64,000 bases of DNA from NCBI GenBank assembly GCA_020726505.1, contig JAHLEZ010000001.1, positions 5,208,001-5,272,000 of the forward strand, given 5' to 3'. The position numbers were made by a program, and so were the translations under genes. Shown in pieces: positions 34,474-46,282 of the stretch. Numbering within the stretch: the stretch's first letter is position 1; every line of letters begins with the position of its first letter. Under the pieces are notes generated by a model. That model did not search any database. It saw only the letters and a program-made list of their open reading frames with translations, and was not told the origin of the DNA. The DNA comes from Leptodontidium sp. MPI-SDFR-AT-0119. Its lineage: Eukaryota; Ascomycota; Leotiomycetes; Helotiales; Leptodontidiaceae.

Positions 34474-37462
34474 TCACAACTTCAACACCTTAAACTCAGG
34501 AGTTGGGAAGACATCCCAATTATCCGAGCTCTTCGGATTTCCAAACGGAACTAAAGCAGCAAACCGCATCTTGTACTTCCCTGGTGAGATCTGTGTCCCA
34601 TTTGCAAGTCTACCAAACCACCACAGCTCGGTCCCAAAAGAACCTGAGAGGTCTCTATGAAGATCTCTCAGCGGCAGCGCAAGTAAATCATCTGCATTAT
34701 CCACGATAGGATCAAAGACTGCCTTTTGACCTGCCTGAGACCAACTCGTCGCAGATCCAACATATCCCGCCTGCCCTACAACTGGAGGGTACTTCCAGTC
34801 TCGTTCCTTCCAGCTAGCGTCGAAAATGTCCCATCGTAGCTCTGTAGTGGCATAGTCAAGCCGAGTGTAGAGATTTGGGAAATCCTGCTTCTCGACACTG
34901 AGATCGAAAGTGAAGTTGGCTTTGGAACTAAATGGAATTGCGTCTGTGGTGGAGATGATCCTAGGGAAGCCAATCGGGTACGAGAACATCTGGTGGTTCA
35001 TCCCAAGATCTCTGTGGAGATCAGCACCAAGACCCATGTAAGGCACACTCAACGATTCGCCATTGCTGCCTTTGATGAGGACCTTTCCGCTGTAAAGTGG
35101 CAATTTGGTCGCTTCCATTCCGGTCGGGTATGCGAATGAGAATTTAGCGGTCTTTGTTTGTCCTGGTTGGACGGTAAATGTGCCTGTTGGAAAGGAGATG
35201 GTGGGAACCATTTTCTTGGGGGAGAATATGATGTCTTCGAGCCATCCCATTCTCGGCGTACCCCAAACTGTTAAATCTGTGTTATATGTCTCCATACCAC
35301 CGGCATCTTGAGCCTCGAATGTGTACGTGACCGGTGTTGAGCCGGAATTGGTGATGTCCACGCTATGGTAGCGACTGAAATAATGTGTATCGTTCAGTGC
35401 AAATTTTGAGAACGAGAGGCTCGTATTGTAGTCAACAATCTTCGTGGCGTTGAGAAGTCCCGTTCCGACTTGTGCTACTGAAGCAAAGAAGCCATAATCC
35501 GTGTTCTGTTCTTGGCCATCGTCCCAGCGAATCGATTCGCCGGAAGAGATGATTCTCATCGCCAAATCCTTTGCGAATCCAGGACCATGCACTTTGCGAC
35601 CCCCATGTTTACTGATGTACAGAGCTGCAACACCAGCAACATATGGGCATGCCATAGACGTGCCGCTGAGAATGGCCCATCCTCCCCCGACATACGAGGA
35701 GAATATCTGACCTCCAGGTGCTGCGACATCCGGTTTGATGAACAACTCGTTCGTTGCTCCAATCGAGGTGAAGTAGCTAGAAACACCACCACTGAGACCA
35801 TTCTCAACCCCAACAAGATTCCGAATGGGCGGGAGAGAGAAGTCCGCTGTGACGTTGCCGCCTGCTTTGATTGTCTCGATCATAGCTATACCTGCTTCTG
35901 TGGTAATCGAGGCTATGAGGGGTGTTGGATCGGTCTGGCCAGGTATGATGAGAGGGGACTCGTTGTTGTACACTAAGATATTTGAAGCGCCAAAAGCAGC
36001 AACATTTTGTTGTTTTTGTGAGAAATTGCAGCCTCCACGACGGACCAACACGACTTTATTCGACAGGTCCGGCGTCCCAGCGGGGAGAGGATTGCAAGCA
36101 TCATCTGCTATACCTGTGTCGAGGGTGAGTGGGTATATTGGCCAGTCCTTGACATCCGATGGATCCCAATCCTCTGGAGCTCGATATGCCATGTATGTCT
36201 CGTTGGAAGTATCCCCTAAGTTGAAGGTACCGAGGAATGATGAGGAAGCGAGGACATCGGCTTCCACAGATGCAATTGCAAGGACATGTTCTCCTGATGA
36301 TCCACTGCTTGCGGCAAAAGCTCCAGCTTGACCATCGTTTCCAGCGGAAATGGTGACAACAACACCTTGGTCAACGAGCCTAGAAGCAACAACAGCCCAA
36401 GCTCCATCTGTCCAACCGCTCACCCCACCGATTGAAGATGTAATTACGTCGGCACCAGCTTCGTACGCCATGAGAAACGAATCGATAAGGGTATCCTCAT
36501 CTGTTGCATCCACTGTACTGAAAACTTTGTACACCAACAAATTTGCCTCAGGAGCCACCCCGGTAAATCTAGTCGTCATCAATAACAGTCAAACCCGGAA
36601 CAGTGAGACCAGAATCGGACTCTTGACTTACAAGTCAGTCTTTCCAGCAATGATACCCGATACATGCGTCCCATGCCCGAGGTTATCTATAGGATCTGCG
36701 TCAGGAACTTTCGAGCCTTCTATTGGCCAAGCTGCGAAGTCAATGTGAGCCGAATACCAACCCCGTATGTAAGAAAACACTCACATCCATCACCCACAAG
36801 ATCATAGCCACCAGAAACCTTGAAACCCGGTCCAAACCCCTCTCCAAGCTACATAATTAGCCTCTGTCAAATCACGCAGTACCAAGAAGAAGAAAACTCA
36901 CAGCACGATGCATATAATCAACACCCGTATCAACTACCGCAACGGTGACACCCTTCCCCAGAATCCCAGCGGCATGTAACTTATCTACCCCAGTCATGCC
37001 ATGAATGGAGTAATTCATAGCAGTAGCATCTTTGCTAAAAGACTTCAGGCCTATACTAGGAGCAAGCATGATTTTCTTCGACTGCCATGCTTGAATAACT
37101 GGTGCGAAAGCGCGGAGGGAGTCCAAGTTCTCTTTCCCAGCCAGAACAGCAGCACCGTTGAAAACACCGCTGCTGAAGACCTTCAACACGGTGGTATCTG
37201 GACTAGCAGCCAGTTGCTCAGCTGCTGCTGCGGCATCAGCTCCCTGTGTAATTGTCAGTTGATTGGTGCTCTGGTGGTTCGAGGGTGTAAACTATATCCA
37301 ACTCACCTCGGCAAACTCGACAATGAAACGTTTAGGAGCTTCGGCTGTCTTTATATCGGCCTCTGTAGGTGCAGTGTTGTCGTCTCTTCTCACATGTTGC
37401 GATTGGAATGCGATGGTCTTGCCTGCAATAGACAATCCAAGGATGATCTTGAAAATATGCAT
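34474..37462 (-). CDS. secreted subtilisin-like serine protease (S8) with PA insert
   Basis: Five exons (37462-37307, 37243-36902, 36848-36785, 36731-36632, 36568-34474) give 918 aa in frame. The signal peptide is MHIFKIILGLSIAGKTIAF. An inhibitor-I9-type propeptide follows (APKRFIVEFAEGADAAAAAEQL). The S8 catalytic triad is complete: D157 in VAVVDTGVDY, H207 in LGHGTHVSG, and S525 in LSGTSMACPYVAG, with the oxyanion Asn in ISAGNDG. A PA domain is inserted before the Ser motif (VVLVRRGGCNFSQKQQNV). The C-terminal region resembles the Fn3-like domain of C5a-peptidase/Vpr-type subtilases. Several sequons support secretion. It probably degrades extracellular protein. It is transcribed convergently with the F-box/ankyrin pseudogene. 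Confidence 0.95.
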
Positions 37463-38233
37463 CTTGAATCGCTATTCCAAGTCCAAATCCAAGAAAGTCA
37501 AGAAGGCTGGGAGCTGGAACGAGAATTTTCTACTTGGAGGAATACTGACTATATACTCGCTCCTCACTATTCCCAGGATTAAGAAACGCCCGTCCCAATA
37601 CCATCATAACTTGTATGGAGGGAGGTCCAGATGAGGCATGTTTTTCTTTCGGACACACTTCTTGGCGACAGTCCCACTTGAAGCATCACGAAATTTGGCA
37701 CCTTCGAAATATTGGAGAAAGAAGTAGACATTGTCGGCTTCTAGAAGCAATTAGGAAGGTATGTATGTTGTGCCTGAACCTTAATACTCCATCAATACGA
37801 GCTTCTTGTACTTTCGCTTCCCAAATATCCTCCAGCAAGAACGGGGGTGACGATCTGCTCATGCCTCCTCCCTAGAATTTAGGTTGTAAATTCTTGCATC
37901 TTCCAAGTAACTCGGACCGAGGGATAAGCTTACTGCCGTGATTTATGCTACAGATGTTTTTTGGTGGGGTATGGGGATATTGCTTCTTATCTCGATCTTA
38001 CATTTGGCTTACTTCATTTGGAAGGTACCATTAAAACATCCAAAGAACATGCAGCTGCACCTGCATACACGAGAATGTAAAAACTTGGCCACCTCAAGGC
38101 GCTTAAACACCGTCGTCGCAATACAAAAATGCATAGTATTCGGGCTTGATAGCTTGACTCGCATCACTGCATAGCAGCACCGTTGTCTAAACCTCAACTG
38201 GGGTACGTTTTGTACTCTCTACCTTCCCCAACC
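37463..38233. other. intergenic, no gene recognised
   Basis: This is the promoter of the subtilase and 3' flank of the SMP/C2 gene. Short plus-strand frames here are unsupported. Confidence 0.5.
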
Positions 38234-41200
38234 TTAGACTTCAGTCTCAATGCCACTACCCTTTTCCTCGTGTTCAAAAACGGCTTTCATTTTGCTCTTC
38301 CCATGGCGAACCTTATCCAATGCCCAATCAGCCGTTCGTGCAGCCTTCCACTGCATAATTCCACGATGCTTCCTATGAAGCTGTTTGTGATGGGCTCTGT
38401 AATCGTTCATCTGGCCTCTAACTCCCCTCTCCCCATCATTCGAGTCGTTCTCGCCTAGGAGATCGGATGCTCGTCCTTTGACTTTATTGATGATGCCGCT
38501 ACCGCTATCGGAGTCCTCCCCAGAACTGTCTTGATTAGTGTGTTTTTTGAGGTGCTTGCTTGTATCTTGTGCTGAGGAGTCGGAGTCGCTATCACTATCT
38601 GACCCGCCTTCGCTATCAGATTGGCACTCGTCGTTGACAGTGTCGAGGACTTCCATAACGTTACGCATGTCCCCATTCTTTCCGTTCTGTGCATGGCTTT
38701 TGTGATATCCCGATAGCCCGCGCCAGAACTTTAGCGTGAGCTCAATCTCCCCTAAATCCTTCTCCCCGTCCAGTCCATCATAGGTGGCGCAAGTGGTGGC
38801 CTTTTTGAAGTTCTCTTTTCCGCCTTTCCAAACCGTCAGCTTTATGTTTTTCTCTTCCTCATCGGGGATGTCTCTCAACCAGAACACCGCAAAGGCTGCA
38901 GTAGAATCAGTCCCGATCCGAGACTTTTGAAACTCAACGACTAGAGCTGTTGCATATCTCTTGGTGCAAGCAAGGAAGTCGGATTTCTTCGATCCTTTAA
39001 ATTTCCATTCGCCATCCTCGGATATCATCTTGACCTTTGCAATATTAGATCGTAGCTTGATCCGGTGTGAACCGATGTCCTCTGGGAGATTGATGGGCTT
39101 GATGGGTGTCTTGATCTCCAATGTTCCAATGTCCCAGCCCACAAGTTCTCTCGGCAGCTGTATCTCAACGCTTCTGAACATCATGGATATCCGAGCCCGG
39201 CCATATCCAACTCCTCCAACCAGTGGATATACATCCATCACCTGGCTTCTATTATGGAATAGCTTGTCAAGTGGGAGATACACAATTCCAAGAAGGGCAT
39301 CGTTTTCACGTTCCCTGCTATCTCGAACACTGATCATGATTTCAGTACTTCTCCAATCTCGGATGAACCTTTCGGTTCCGGCATTGAAAAAAGGCTTTGC
39401 ATTCTTGGGCTTCGTCCGAGTCATGTAAATCTTCTTGTGGTTGAGGATGATGGTGCAGTAACTGCTTGGCAAATCCATCCCTTCTTCATTCTCACTCTCT
39501 TGTTCATCGTCAGCTCCCTTGCTTTGCTTCTGAAGCTGCTCGACTTCCAGACCGGTGATATTGTGTATCTGGACAGACAAAATTCCGCTAGGATGGTCGG
39601 AATTTGGTGGGGCAGCACATATCATTGCGTCCTCTTTCTCCTTGTAGTCTTGAGCCTTTTGCTGATTAATCTCCTTGGACTCATCACGAGCAGTGGCCTC
39701 CCGAAGCTTTCGTTCGGCTATTTCGGAGATATTCTTCTTCAACTCATCCTTCGTCTTGGTCTGCTTGTCGATGGTCTGTTGGGCGAGTTGTTGCTCCGTT
39801 ATTGCGGTCTTTGAGAAATATCCAACCGACCACGACAAAGTCCCTGGCATCTTCTCATCGGAATCCTGCCCCCTGAATCGATCTTCTCTTTCCAGAATCT
39901 TGTTTTTCGTTTCTAGAGAGTGCATCAGGTCTTTCAGCTCAACCTCCACCCTTCCGAGGTCATCATCCGCCGTGAACTTGTCGGAATCCCAAAGTTGGAT
40001 GCGGAGTTTCTCTTCGGCATCTATCTCCTGCGGGGAGACGAGTATATAAGCCCATTCGTGCCAAATAGGCTCTTGGTCGTCCTCGATAATTCTAGTCGAC
40101 GACACTGTCTTTCCAAACTTTCCCCATGAACATGTTACGTACGAGTCGCTGGATCCCTTCAGGGGACCAATACCACCGTCGCCTTCTTTGAAGCCACTTG
40201 CTTTCTTGATAAGTATGAAGATGACACCACGGCTGATGGTATCTTTCTTGAAATCGTCCCCAACCAGCATATCCTTCAGGTCCAGCGTCAGGCTTCTTGG
40301 TGCGACGTACTCCGCGAGGGCCGCATCAATGGAAGACTGCACAAAAGATGATATTAAGGGGACATTCATCAGATTGGGAAGATGTTTCGATAGAGGAACA
40401 CAGGAGAGATCAGCACGTGGCTGCCCAAGGAATGTTAAAGTGCAAAGGCTGAAGAATGGTGGATCGGGTGTGAGTTGCATCCGTAGTCTGACAGTGCCAA
40501 TAATCCCCCGAAGCTCGACCCAAACAGGGACAAAGATGCCTCCAGGTAGGTAGAATTTCAGATAGAGATGGGCGTTCTTGACCTTTGATTTCAGCGACTT
40601 GCCGGATGACCGTGCTCTGTAAGCAAATGCTAACTCCATGTTGACAAAATCTCCTTGTTCAGCTTCCATGCCTTCACGAATGGCTTGTTGATCTTCTTCC
40701 TTTTGCTTCTTGTCCTCCGCCGTCTGTCGCTCCTCGTTGGACATTGGCTTGTCGTCGCCGTCATTGGCATTCTCTTCCTGACTCTCACCAGGAGTTGTGC
40801 GATCATTCTTCTCCTTGTTGCTGGCCTTTTTCAGGTTTCCCCGCTCGTCAACGGTTTGGCCAGCCGCGCCAGTCGGTAACCATCGGATCCCAAGAATTCT
40901 GATTGCCTCGCTGCCTTGTCCAATGTCATCGATGCTGACCATTCGAACTACTTTGGGCAATGATGCTTGCATGACATCTTCTAGCATGTCAACAACTCCT
41001 GCAAAGAGGTCGGGGTTGATAAGTGGCCAGACTGAGCTGAGCAGACTGTTCATCCACGCCACTGACTCCGGGAGCTTTCCGGCAGTATTGTTGAGTTTGA
41101 ACTCCTCTGATCTAGCAGCGTCCCATACTTCATCTTCCCAAATTTCCTTGACCTTGTTAGCCAGCCAACCCCGGATTCCGAGTATCATGGCTAAACCAGC

Positions 41201-42163
41201 CCCCAAAGCAACAGTAATTGAAATAGCCAGTGGCACAAAAACCCCCCATGGGCTAGCTTCTTGTCGTTCTGTCCAGCTGAACGTTGAAGCTCTGTCCGAG
41301 GAGCGAATGGCAGATCCAGAAGTCAAGAAAAGAACAGTCATGACTACCGACGAAGCAAGTAGTACAATAATGCCAATGCCAATGCTGAAAGCAAATTGAT
41401 ATGTCCGTATCAGCTCCGCATTCGTATCGTTGAAATTTGGTGGAGGAAAGACCTTTTGCATGCCGTCAAAATCATCTTGTAGCTCGTCCTTTTCCAGGTT
41501 TAATTGGCTTTGAGATTTCGAGGCACCACTCAACCCCGTAGCTGTTTTATGCTGGTTTCCAGGAGCCGGGACATTCTCGGGCGCCCGCCTCAGATCTTTG
41601 TCCGTCGAGTCTCGAATAACCAGAGGCAGATGTGTGACGGGATCTGTGACTTCTCGTCCCCCGTCATCTCTTTTGTTGTGCTTCATTTCCTTCCTCTTCT
41701 GCTTCGCATCTGTCTGCCCAGAAGCTTTCTCAGTCGCAGACAATTCTTTGGCCTTGCCATTCCCCTTTTTTTCTTCTTTACTTTCAGATGCATTCTCGTT
41801 TTCCTCGTATGTATCGGCAGCCCCGTCGTTGTTGCTCCTAGGTACAAGAGCTACCCCATCATTCTGTGAATGATCGCTGACTTCTGTATCTGTGGTGTGT
41901 CGATTCCCTGTGGGATACGGGTCACCGATGGGATGCTTCTTGTCTTCGTCTTTGACAATTGCCTTCACAGAATCGAATGCCCGCTTCGTCCTTGAATCGT
42001 CCTCTTGTGTTCGTTGTGCCTCCTCCGCGTTGCTCTGTTGCTCCTCGAGCTCATGACGATGTTCGCGGTATCTTTGAATAGTGGGGATTGGTCGATTCTT
42101 GGAGTAGGGAGCTTTATAGTTTCTTCGAGCAGCATCTTCGTCAAAATCTGCTGGGGCAGACAT
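38234..42163 (-). CDS. SMP/C2-domain membrane protein (tricalbin/Mug190-like)
   Basis: One uninterrupted frame of 1,309 aa starts at the ATG at 42163. Residues 1 to about 245 are charged and disordered. Two hydrophobic segments follow (FSIGIGIIVLLASSVVMTVLFL and VFVPLAISITVALGAGLAMIL). An SMP-type lipid-binding domain comes next, from SVAWMNSLLSSVWPLINPDLF to SSFVQSSIDAALAEYVAP. It is interrupted by an acidic/lysine-rich insert. A first C2 domain includes GSSDSYVTCSWGK and IWHEWAYILV. A second includes SYCTIILNHKKIYMTRTK. A third, weaker beta-rich region lies near TLEIKTPIKPINLP. The C-terminus holds an Asp/Ser run (SDSDSDSDSS) and a basic tail. Relatives tether ER to plasma membrane and move lipids; that role is inferred. 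Confidence 0.85.
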   Translation of the reverse strand: MSAPADFDEDAARRNYKAPYSKNRPIPTIQRYREHRHELEEQQSNAEEAQRTQEDDSRTKRAFDSVKAIVKDEDKKHPIGDPYPTGNRHTTDTEVSDHSQNDGVALVPRSNNDGAADTYEENENASESKEEKKGNGKAKELSATEKASGQTDAKQKRKEMKHNKRDDGGREVTDPVTHLPLVIRDSTDKDLRRAPENVPAPGNQHKTATGLSGASKSQSQLNLEKDELQDDFDGMQKVFPPPNFNDTNAELIRTYQFAFSIGIGIIVLLASSVVMTVLFLTSGSAIRSSDRASTFSWTERQEASPWGVFVPLAISITVALGAGLAMILGIRGWLANKVKEIWEDEVWDAARSEEFKLNNTAGKLPESVAWMNSLLSSVWPLINPDLFAGVVDMLEDVMQASLPKVVRMVSIDDIGQGSEAIRILGIRWLPTGAAGQTVDERGNLKKASNKEKNDRTTPGESQEENANDGDDKPMSNEERQTAEDKKQKEEDQQAIREGMEAEQGDFVNMELAFAYRARSSGKSLKSKVKNAHLYLKFYLPGGIFVPVWVELRGIIGTVRLRMQLTPDPPFFSLCTLTFLGQPRADLSCVPLSKHLPNLMNVPLISSFVQSSIDAALAEYVAPRSLTLDLKDMLVGDDFKKDTISRGVIFILIKKASGFKEGDGGIGPLKGSSDSYVTCSWGKFGKTVSSTRIIEDDQEPIWHEWAYILVSPQEIDAEEKLRIQLWDSDKFTADDDLGRVEVELKDLMHSLETKNKILEREDRFRGQDSDEKMPGTLSWSVGYFSKTAITEQQLAQQTIDKQTKTKDELKKNISEIAERKLREATARDESKEINQQKAQDYKEKEDAMICAAPPNSDHPSGILSVQIHNITGLEVEQLQKQSKGADDEQESENEEGMDLPSSYCTIILNHKKIYMTRTKPKNAKPFFNAGTERFIRDWRSTEIMISVRDSRERENDALLGIVYLPLDKLFHNRSQVMDVYPLVGGVGYGRARISMMFRSVEIQLPRELVGWDIGTLEIKTPIKPINLPEDIGSHRIKLRSNIAKVKMISEDGEWKFKGSKKSDFLACTKRYATALVVEFQKSRIGTDSTAAFAVFWLRDIPDEEEKNIKLTVWKGGKENFKKATTCATYDGLDGEKDLGEIELTLKFWRGLSGYHKSHAQNGKNGDMRNVMEVLDTVNDECQSDSEGGSDSDSDSDSSAQDTSKHLKKHTNQDSSGEDSDSGSGIINKVKGRASDLLGENDSNDGERGVRGQMNDYRAHHKQLHRKHRGIMQWKAARTADWALDKVRHGKSKMKAVFEHEEKGSGIETEV

Positions 42164-43713
42164 GTTGTTGTTCGTTGAAGCTTGTTGAATTGAGGGGTCC
42201 TAGCTGTGAGCCACCAGATAAACTTCTCAAGAATGTTGGGAAAACAATGGGTTGAGCCATTTGATGATGCACAAATGTAGTAAAGAGAGAGACAAGAAGA
42301 CAGAGGAGAGATTTTCTTGCTGCTTACCGTTCCAATTGCGTTGTCTATTCCCCGCATATCAATGGGGATCCCAAGACTCTGCAAACCAGCACAGGCTCAA
42401 AACTTGGACGTGGCACACGACGTCACACTGAAGAGTGCTGGGCCGCCTTGGCTTGGCAGATCACCTGATATGTACCCCTGAATCCCCTCCCATTACCCAA
42501 CACTGCTTCTGCTCCTTCTGGTTCAGCATTATTTACCTAAGAGATAAGAGAGTTGGAATAATTTTATCGGCATTTCAAAGTACAGCGCCATGTAATCGAG
42601 GCTCTTAGATCCATTCTCCTCACAGCTTAGTCGGACCAGGTTGGTCTTGGGCATCCCTGGCTGCCTTTCCCAAAACCAATCAGTACGATGCAAGTGATAG
42701 ATCTAACGATCATCAATACATTAAGAATAGTATCGTATATTAGCTTCCCGAGGCTTTGTGTCCGTACGTATTGATTTTACATCAGAGAAATCCCCTCATT
42801 TCCTTGTTAGCGAGCTGGATCTTCCCGTGGTACATGACAGATCATTCTCAAGATGGAATCGCAATCATGCTCTTGTCTTATAATGGGAGCTAAAATCTCA
42901 CGTCGAAGATCTCGACCCCGCCAGTAAGTATTTCCGTATTTCCGTTCATTTTCTCGTCCCCCTCGTCGAATAAGAGTTTCTGTCGGGTGGCGGCATTCGG
43001 CTGGCTGCAGCATCCATAAGCGAATATAAACAGGCTGAATCTGAGTATGCATGCCGCTCGATTTCTTATCAGTTAGGCTTCAATCTGGAAGTATGTGGAG
43101 GAATGAACATGTTTGGTCTGTCGGCCGCCCCTTAAGCATGTCAATTAACACAACGTTACAAAGGTAGGCTCAATGTAACTGCACCACTCCAGAACTCGGG
43201 AAGGTTCGGCACCATCGCCGGTTGGCTCTGGTGAATGAAAGTCGTCTTACACAGCCGCTTAGGTTTAACAGAATCCTCAGCCTTACAATATGGAAGAAGG
43301 CAGTAGATGCACTACTGAGATTAAGAATTCGCTTGCAGCTGGAGAGTTCAGCAAGACCAGTCTCTTCAACCGTTCGTGTCACCACAAAACGTAAATGACC
43401 TGCCAGCACAACGCTGTTTGATCCCAAAACTTGAGTCTTGTCTCTATCTGGCAGGTGCGGTCCGTCCATAACTCGTATAACTGGATTATGCCCACCTGAG
43501 GGGCATGCTGTTCATGGATGCTTGCATATAGGCTGTTGTTTTTATCCACGTCTTGCTACCGTTCACCGCTGGATGTCTGTTAGGGCATCACTGGCTCTCA
43601 AAGCCAGAGAACATATAAATATGATCTAATGATTCTCCCATGAGACAATCATCACTTTCAGTACTTCAAACATCGAGTATCGCTTCTTTCTCAAGCATCT
43701 TTGAATCTGCACC
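42164..43713. other. 1.5-kb intergenic region, no gene recognised
   Basis: This is the 5' flank of the SMP/C2 gene and 5' flank of the small cysteine-rich protein gene. Frames of 60-99 codons on either strand have no family resemblance. No RNA gene was recognised. Confidence 0.45.
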
Positions 43714-44431
43714 ATGCTCATGATGAAGCTCACAGTTCTTGCTGCCTTCATTGGCTCCGGAGTTGCCATACCTGTTGCCTCTCCAGATGGCTCCGTCAAA
43801 CTCGCCAAGCGTGCTGAAGGCGTCCATCTCGTGAACTGCGGCGAAAGATACTCAGTCGTACTTGTAAGTTCCGCTTTCCCCTCCTCCTCCCCTAATCATA
43901 TACAATCTAACCAACAATCCAGTACTGCGCCAACGATGGAAATTGCAATTTCAATCCCGGCCCAGGCGATCAATGCCTGCCAACGAACGGTGGCGTGCAG
44001 CATTGGGAAGGAGGAACTCAAAAATGCACTTTCCCAGGAACTGGGACAACATTCACTTGGAGTCTTCGAAGTGATGCGCAGCAGCAGAAGGATTACACGC
44101 AGGTTGGGTAAGTGTTTATTAATTTTGATTCCGTCTTTTAGGAACTTGAGGAACTTTGATTAACAGATGTATGTAGGACTGGAAGTAATGGCTTTCATGG
44201 CTTCAATATCTTCAAGGATGATAAGCATGTGATGTATACAGATGGGAATGGGAATAGGTGCAGTAGTATTTACTACTCGATCCCGGTAAGGAGGTTCACA
44301 TTCCTTCGCATCGTAGTGAAGCTGACGCTGGTACATAGAATTGAGTCGACATCTGGCAGGTCGCGGTGGGGAATGGATTTTACCGTCCGACGGCATTGAG
44401 GAAGTGTTTCAAATGTCGAATTCTGCCATAA
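43714..44431 (+). CDS. small secreted cysteine-rich protein
   Basis: Four exons (43714-43863, 43923-44107, 44177-44285, 44360-44431) give 171 aa. The signal peptide is MKLTVLAAFIGSGVAIPVA, preceded by two in-frame Met codons. A short pro-region ends in a KR dibasic site (KLAKRAEG), typical of Kex2 processing. The mature part has spaced cysteines (LVNCGERY, YCANDGNCNFNPGPGDQC, TQKCTFPGTG, NRCSSIYY). Tyr/Gly/Asn-rich strands lie between them (TGSNGFHGFNIF). Size and Cys content fit secreted effector-like or antimicrobial-like fungal proteins; no activity can be assigned. The last intron is the least certain: leaving it in gives a basic tail ending at 44,398. Confidence 0.72.
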
Positions 44432-45077
44432 ACTCCGAAATAGGAATACCAGATGAAAAGCATTGCTACTACCCCATAACTTACTGATATCCAAGCTGTG
44501 CTATTTCACTTCCAACTCTTATTTTATTCAATCCGAGCTAAAGCTCATATCTCTACCTGATACTACTCGTTGAGAAATGACCCATTTGCACTGTCATCCA
44601 GTGGCTTTTTGCTTCCGCGAACCAAACAGGAGTTTAAACAACAAACTTATTCGCTAAATTTGGCGCTCTCGGACATAACTTCAAGCGCATGTCTTGCTGT
44701 AATAACAGCGTCGTGATCTTCGATTTGTCAAATGAGAATGTGTCAATTTTAAGGGAATGATCCTACAGTTCAGCTCGGCCAATGAGTTTCACTCTGAAGC
44801 ATTTCCAACCTATGAAGTTCAGCCTCCTCGTATTCTTTGTTTAGCGATGACCAAATAGGGGTGCGCCGCTTACCCCTGAACACGAGCTTTGGCGCGCCCC
44901 CAGATTGGTGGCGACGTCCGCATTCGGAATAGCTGGCTCGGCTCTTCACGAGGGCATCTTCAACTTCAACCTCAGCCTCCACCATCCTGAATTCTTTGTC
45001 CACCTACCTTCATAAAACAAACAAACATCTTCATACTCCACACGAGCAGGCCTCTTTTGCCCACAACTACAGTCAAT
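44432..45077. other. intergenic, no gene recognised
   Basis: This lies between two plus-strand secreted-protein genes. A 77-codon minus-strand frame at 44,770-45,003 is Glu-rich but unsupported. Confidence 0.45.
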
Positions 45078-45527
45078 ATGTTCTTCAAACCACTTCAATA
45101 CATTCTCGCTCTCAGCTGTGCCTCTTCTCTTACCATGGTAGTCAGCCAGGAGACCACACCATCTCTCACGCCAGCTGTATTTACAAACACATTCAGCGCC
45201 TCGCCATTCACTCTACCTCCATCCCTGGCCACTATCGGCACATCACTCACACCAGCCGTCTTCACCAACACCTTCAGCGCCTCGCCATATACGTTACCTC
45301 CATCTTTGGCCTCCCCGAGCACAACCGTGGTGTCGTCCTCTTCTCAGACACCCGCAACTACGAGAGCAGTTTCTACTGCTAGCGGCACTCGCACGACGTC
45401 ACAGACGCCTACGGGGACGGAATCAGCAGCGACGACGAGTTCAAGCAGTGCGGCTAGGAAGCTTGATCAAGGGTCTTGGATTCCGGTGGTGTTTGCTGTT
45501 ATGGGAGGTTTACACTTTGTAGCATAG
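45078..45527 (+). CDS. Ser/Thr-rich GPI-anchored cell-wall-type protein with internal repeat
   Basis: A single exon of 149 aa starts at the ATG at 45078. An N-terminal signal (MFFKPLQYILALSCASSLTMVVSQ) is followed by two copies of a 23-residue unit and a Ser/Thr-rich stalk (SSSSQTPATTRAVSTASGT). A C-terminal hydrophobic tail (WIPVVFAVMGGLHFVA) comes after a small-residue region (SSSSAARK). This is the layout of a GPI-anchored, heavily O-mannosylated wall protein. No enzymatic domain is present. It lies just downstream of the cysteine-rich secreted protein on the same strand. The start four codons after the upstream CAATATG context is preferred because the signal peptide begins there. Confidence 0.75.
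   Translation: MFFKPLQYILALSCASSLTMVVSQETTPSLTPAVFTNTFSASPFTLPPSLATIGTSLTPAVFTNTFSASPYTLPPSLASPSTTVVSSSSQTPATTRAVSTASGTRTTSQTPTGTESAATTSSSSAARKLDQGSWIPVVFAVMGGLHFVA
45162..45311 (+). repeat. two 69-bp in-frame repeats inside the wall-protein gene
   Basis: The units span 45162-45230 and 45243-45311, separated by 12 bp. Both encode SLTPAVFTNTFSASP followed by F/Y and TLPPSLA. The protein copies differ at one residue, while the DNA copies differ at many third positions. The duplication is therefore old and kept by selection on the protein. Confidence 0.9.
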
Positions 45528-45630
45528 TGACGTGCTATTAAGTATCCAGTTGAATTAATTTAGTTTTCCACTTGGTTCTTTTACTGTTCTGCGATATTTC
45601 TTATCCGTTCACAATTTCCATACGATTCTC

Positions 45631-46282
45631 ATGGCTGTCGTTTCCACAGAATATCAAGCGTTGGACTGGCCCAAAAATTCTCAGGCCAATCTCTTGTTGG
45701 TCAAAGCATTTCCAATGGTTTCGGGTCTCCTCGTCGACTCTACAGGGTCATCCAATGTCTGTGTTTTTGTCCTCCCCGCGAGCTCTAGCCAACTCAGGGC
45801 AATCTTCTACACGTTCAAGCTTGCTCTATATTCGACGAAATCTGTAGTTATCCCCACCTGCCGGTCATAACAACCGAATCTATCGGTGGCAGTCCATAGG
45901 ATCCAAGGACACTGATAGCATTGAATACAGACAACCCATTAGCAGATATCCTGACCAGGGGATGGGATGACTTCGAACTGGTTCCTGGATGTCCTGATAT
46001 ACTGGATCCGCGTTCAGCAGCAGCGGTATACAGTCCTGACACAAATCTCACTTTGACTAAGCTCTCATCTGAATCTGCCTATCCAGTGATTATCAGGCCC
46101 AGAAGAGAGCTTTGCTGGAAGAGGTCGTGCAGGCCATGGGATTGGTCATTGAGCAGCGTGAGGGGCCAAGCTTTAAGCCGGCCACCAAAGATTGGCTACA
46201 GCAGAAGGAAATGGGCCGCTTGATAATTACATGTGGACAAATTAGATTCTTTGATTATATTACCCTTGAGAGTCAGGCTTAG
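45631..46282 (+). pseudogene. orphan gene, probably frameshifted
   Basis: The ATG at 45631 opens a frame (VSTEYQALDWPKNSQANLLL, AFPMVSGLLVDSTGSSNVCVF). A putative intron begins at the GTAGTT at about 45,841 and ends at the TAG before 45,897. It joins in frame to TLIALNTDNPLADILTRGW and DFELVPGCPDILDPRSAAAVYS. Near 46,100 the protein-like sequence moves to another frame (RALLEEVVQAMGLVIEQREG, PATKDWLQQKEMGRLIITCGQ) that ends at 46,282. No intron explains that switch. I recognise no family. Continuous, amphipathic, stop-free sequence in each segment is the only evidence that this was a gene. Confidence 0.4.
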
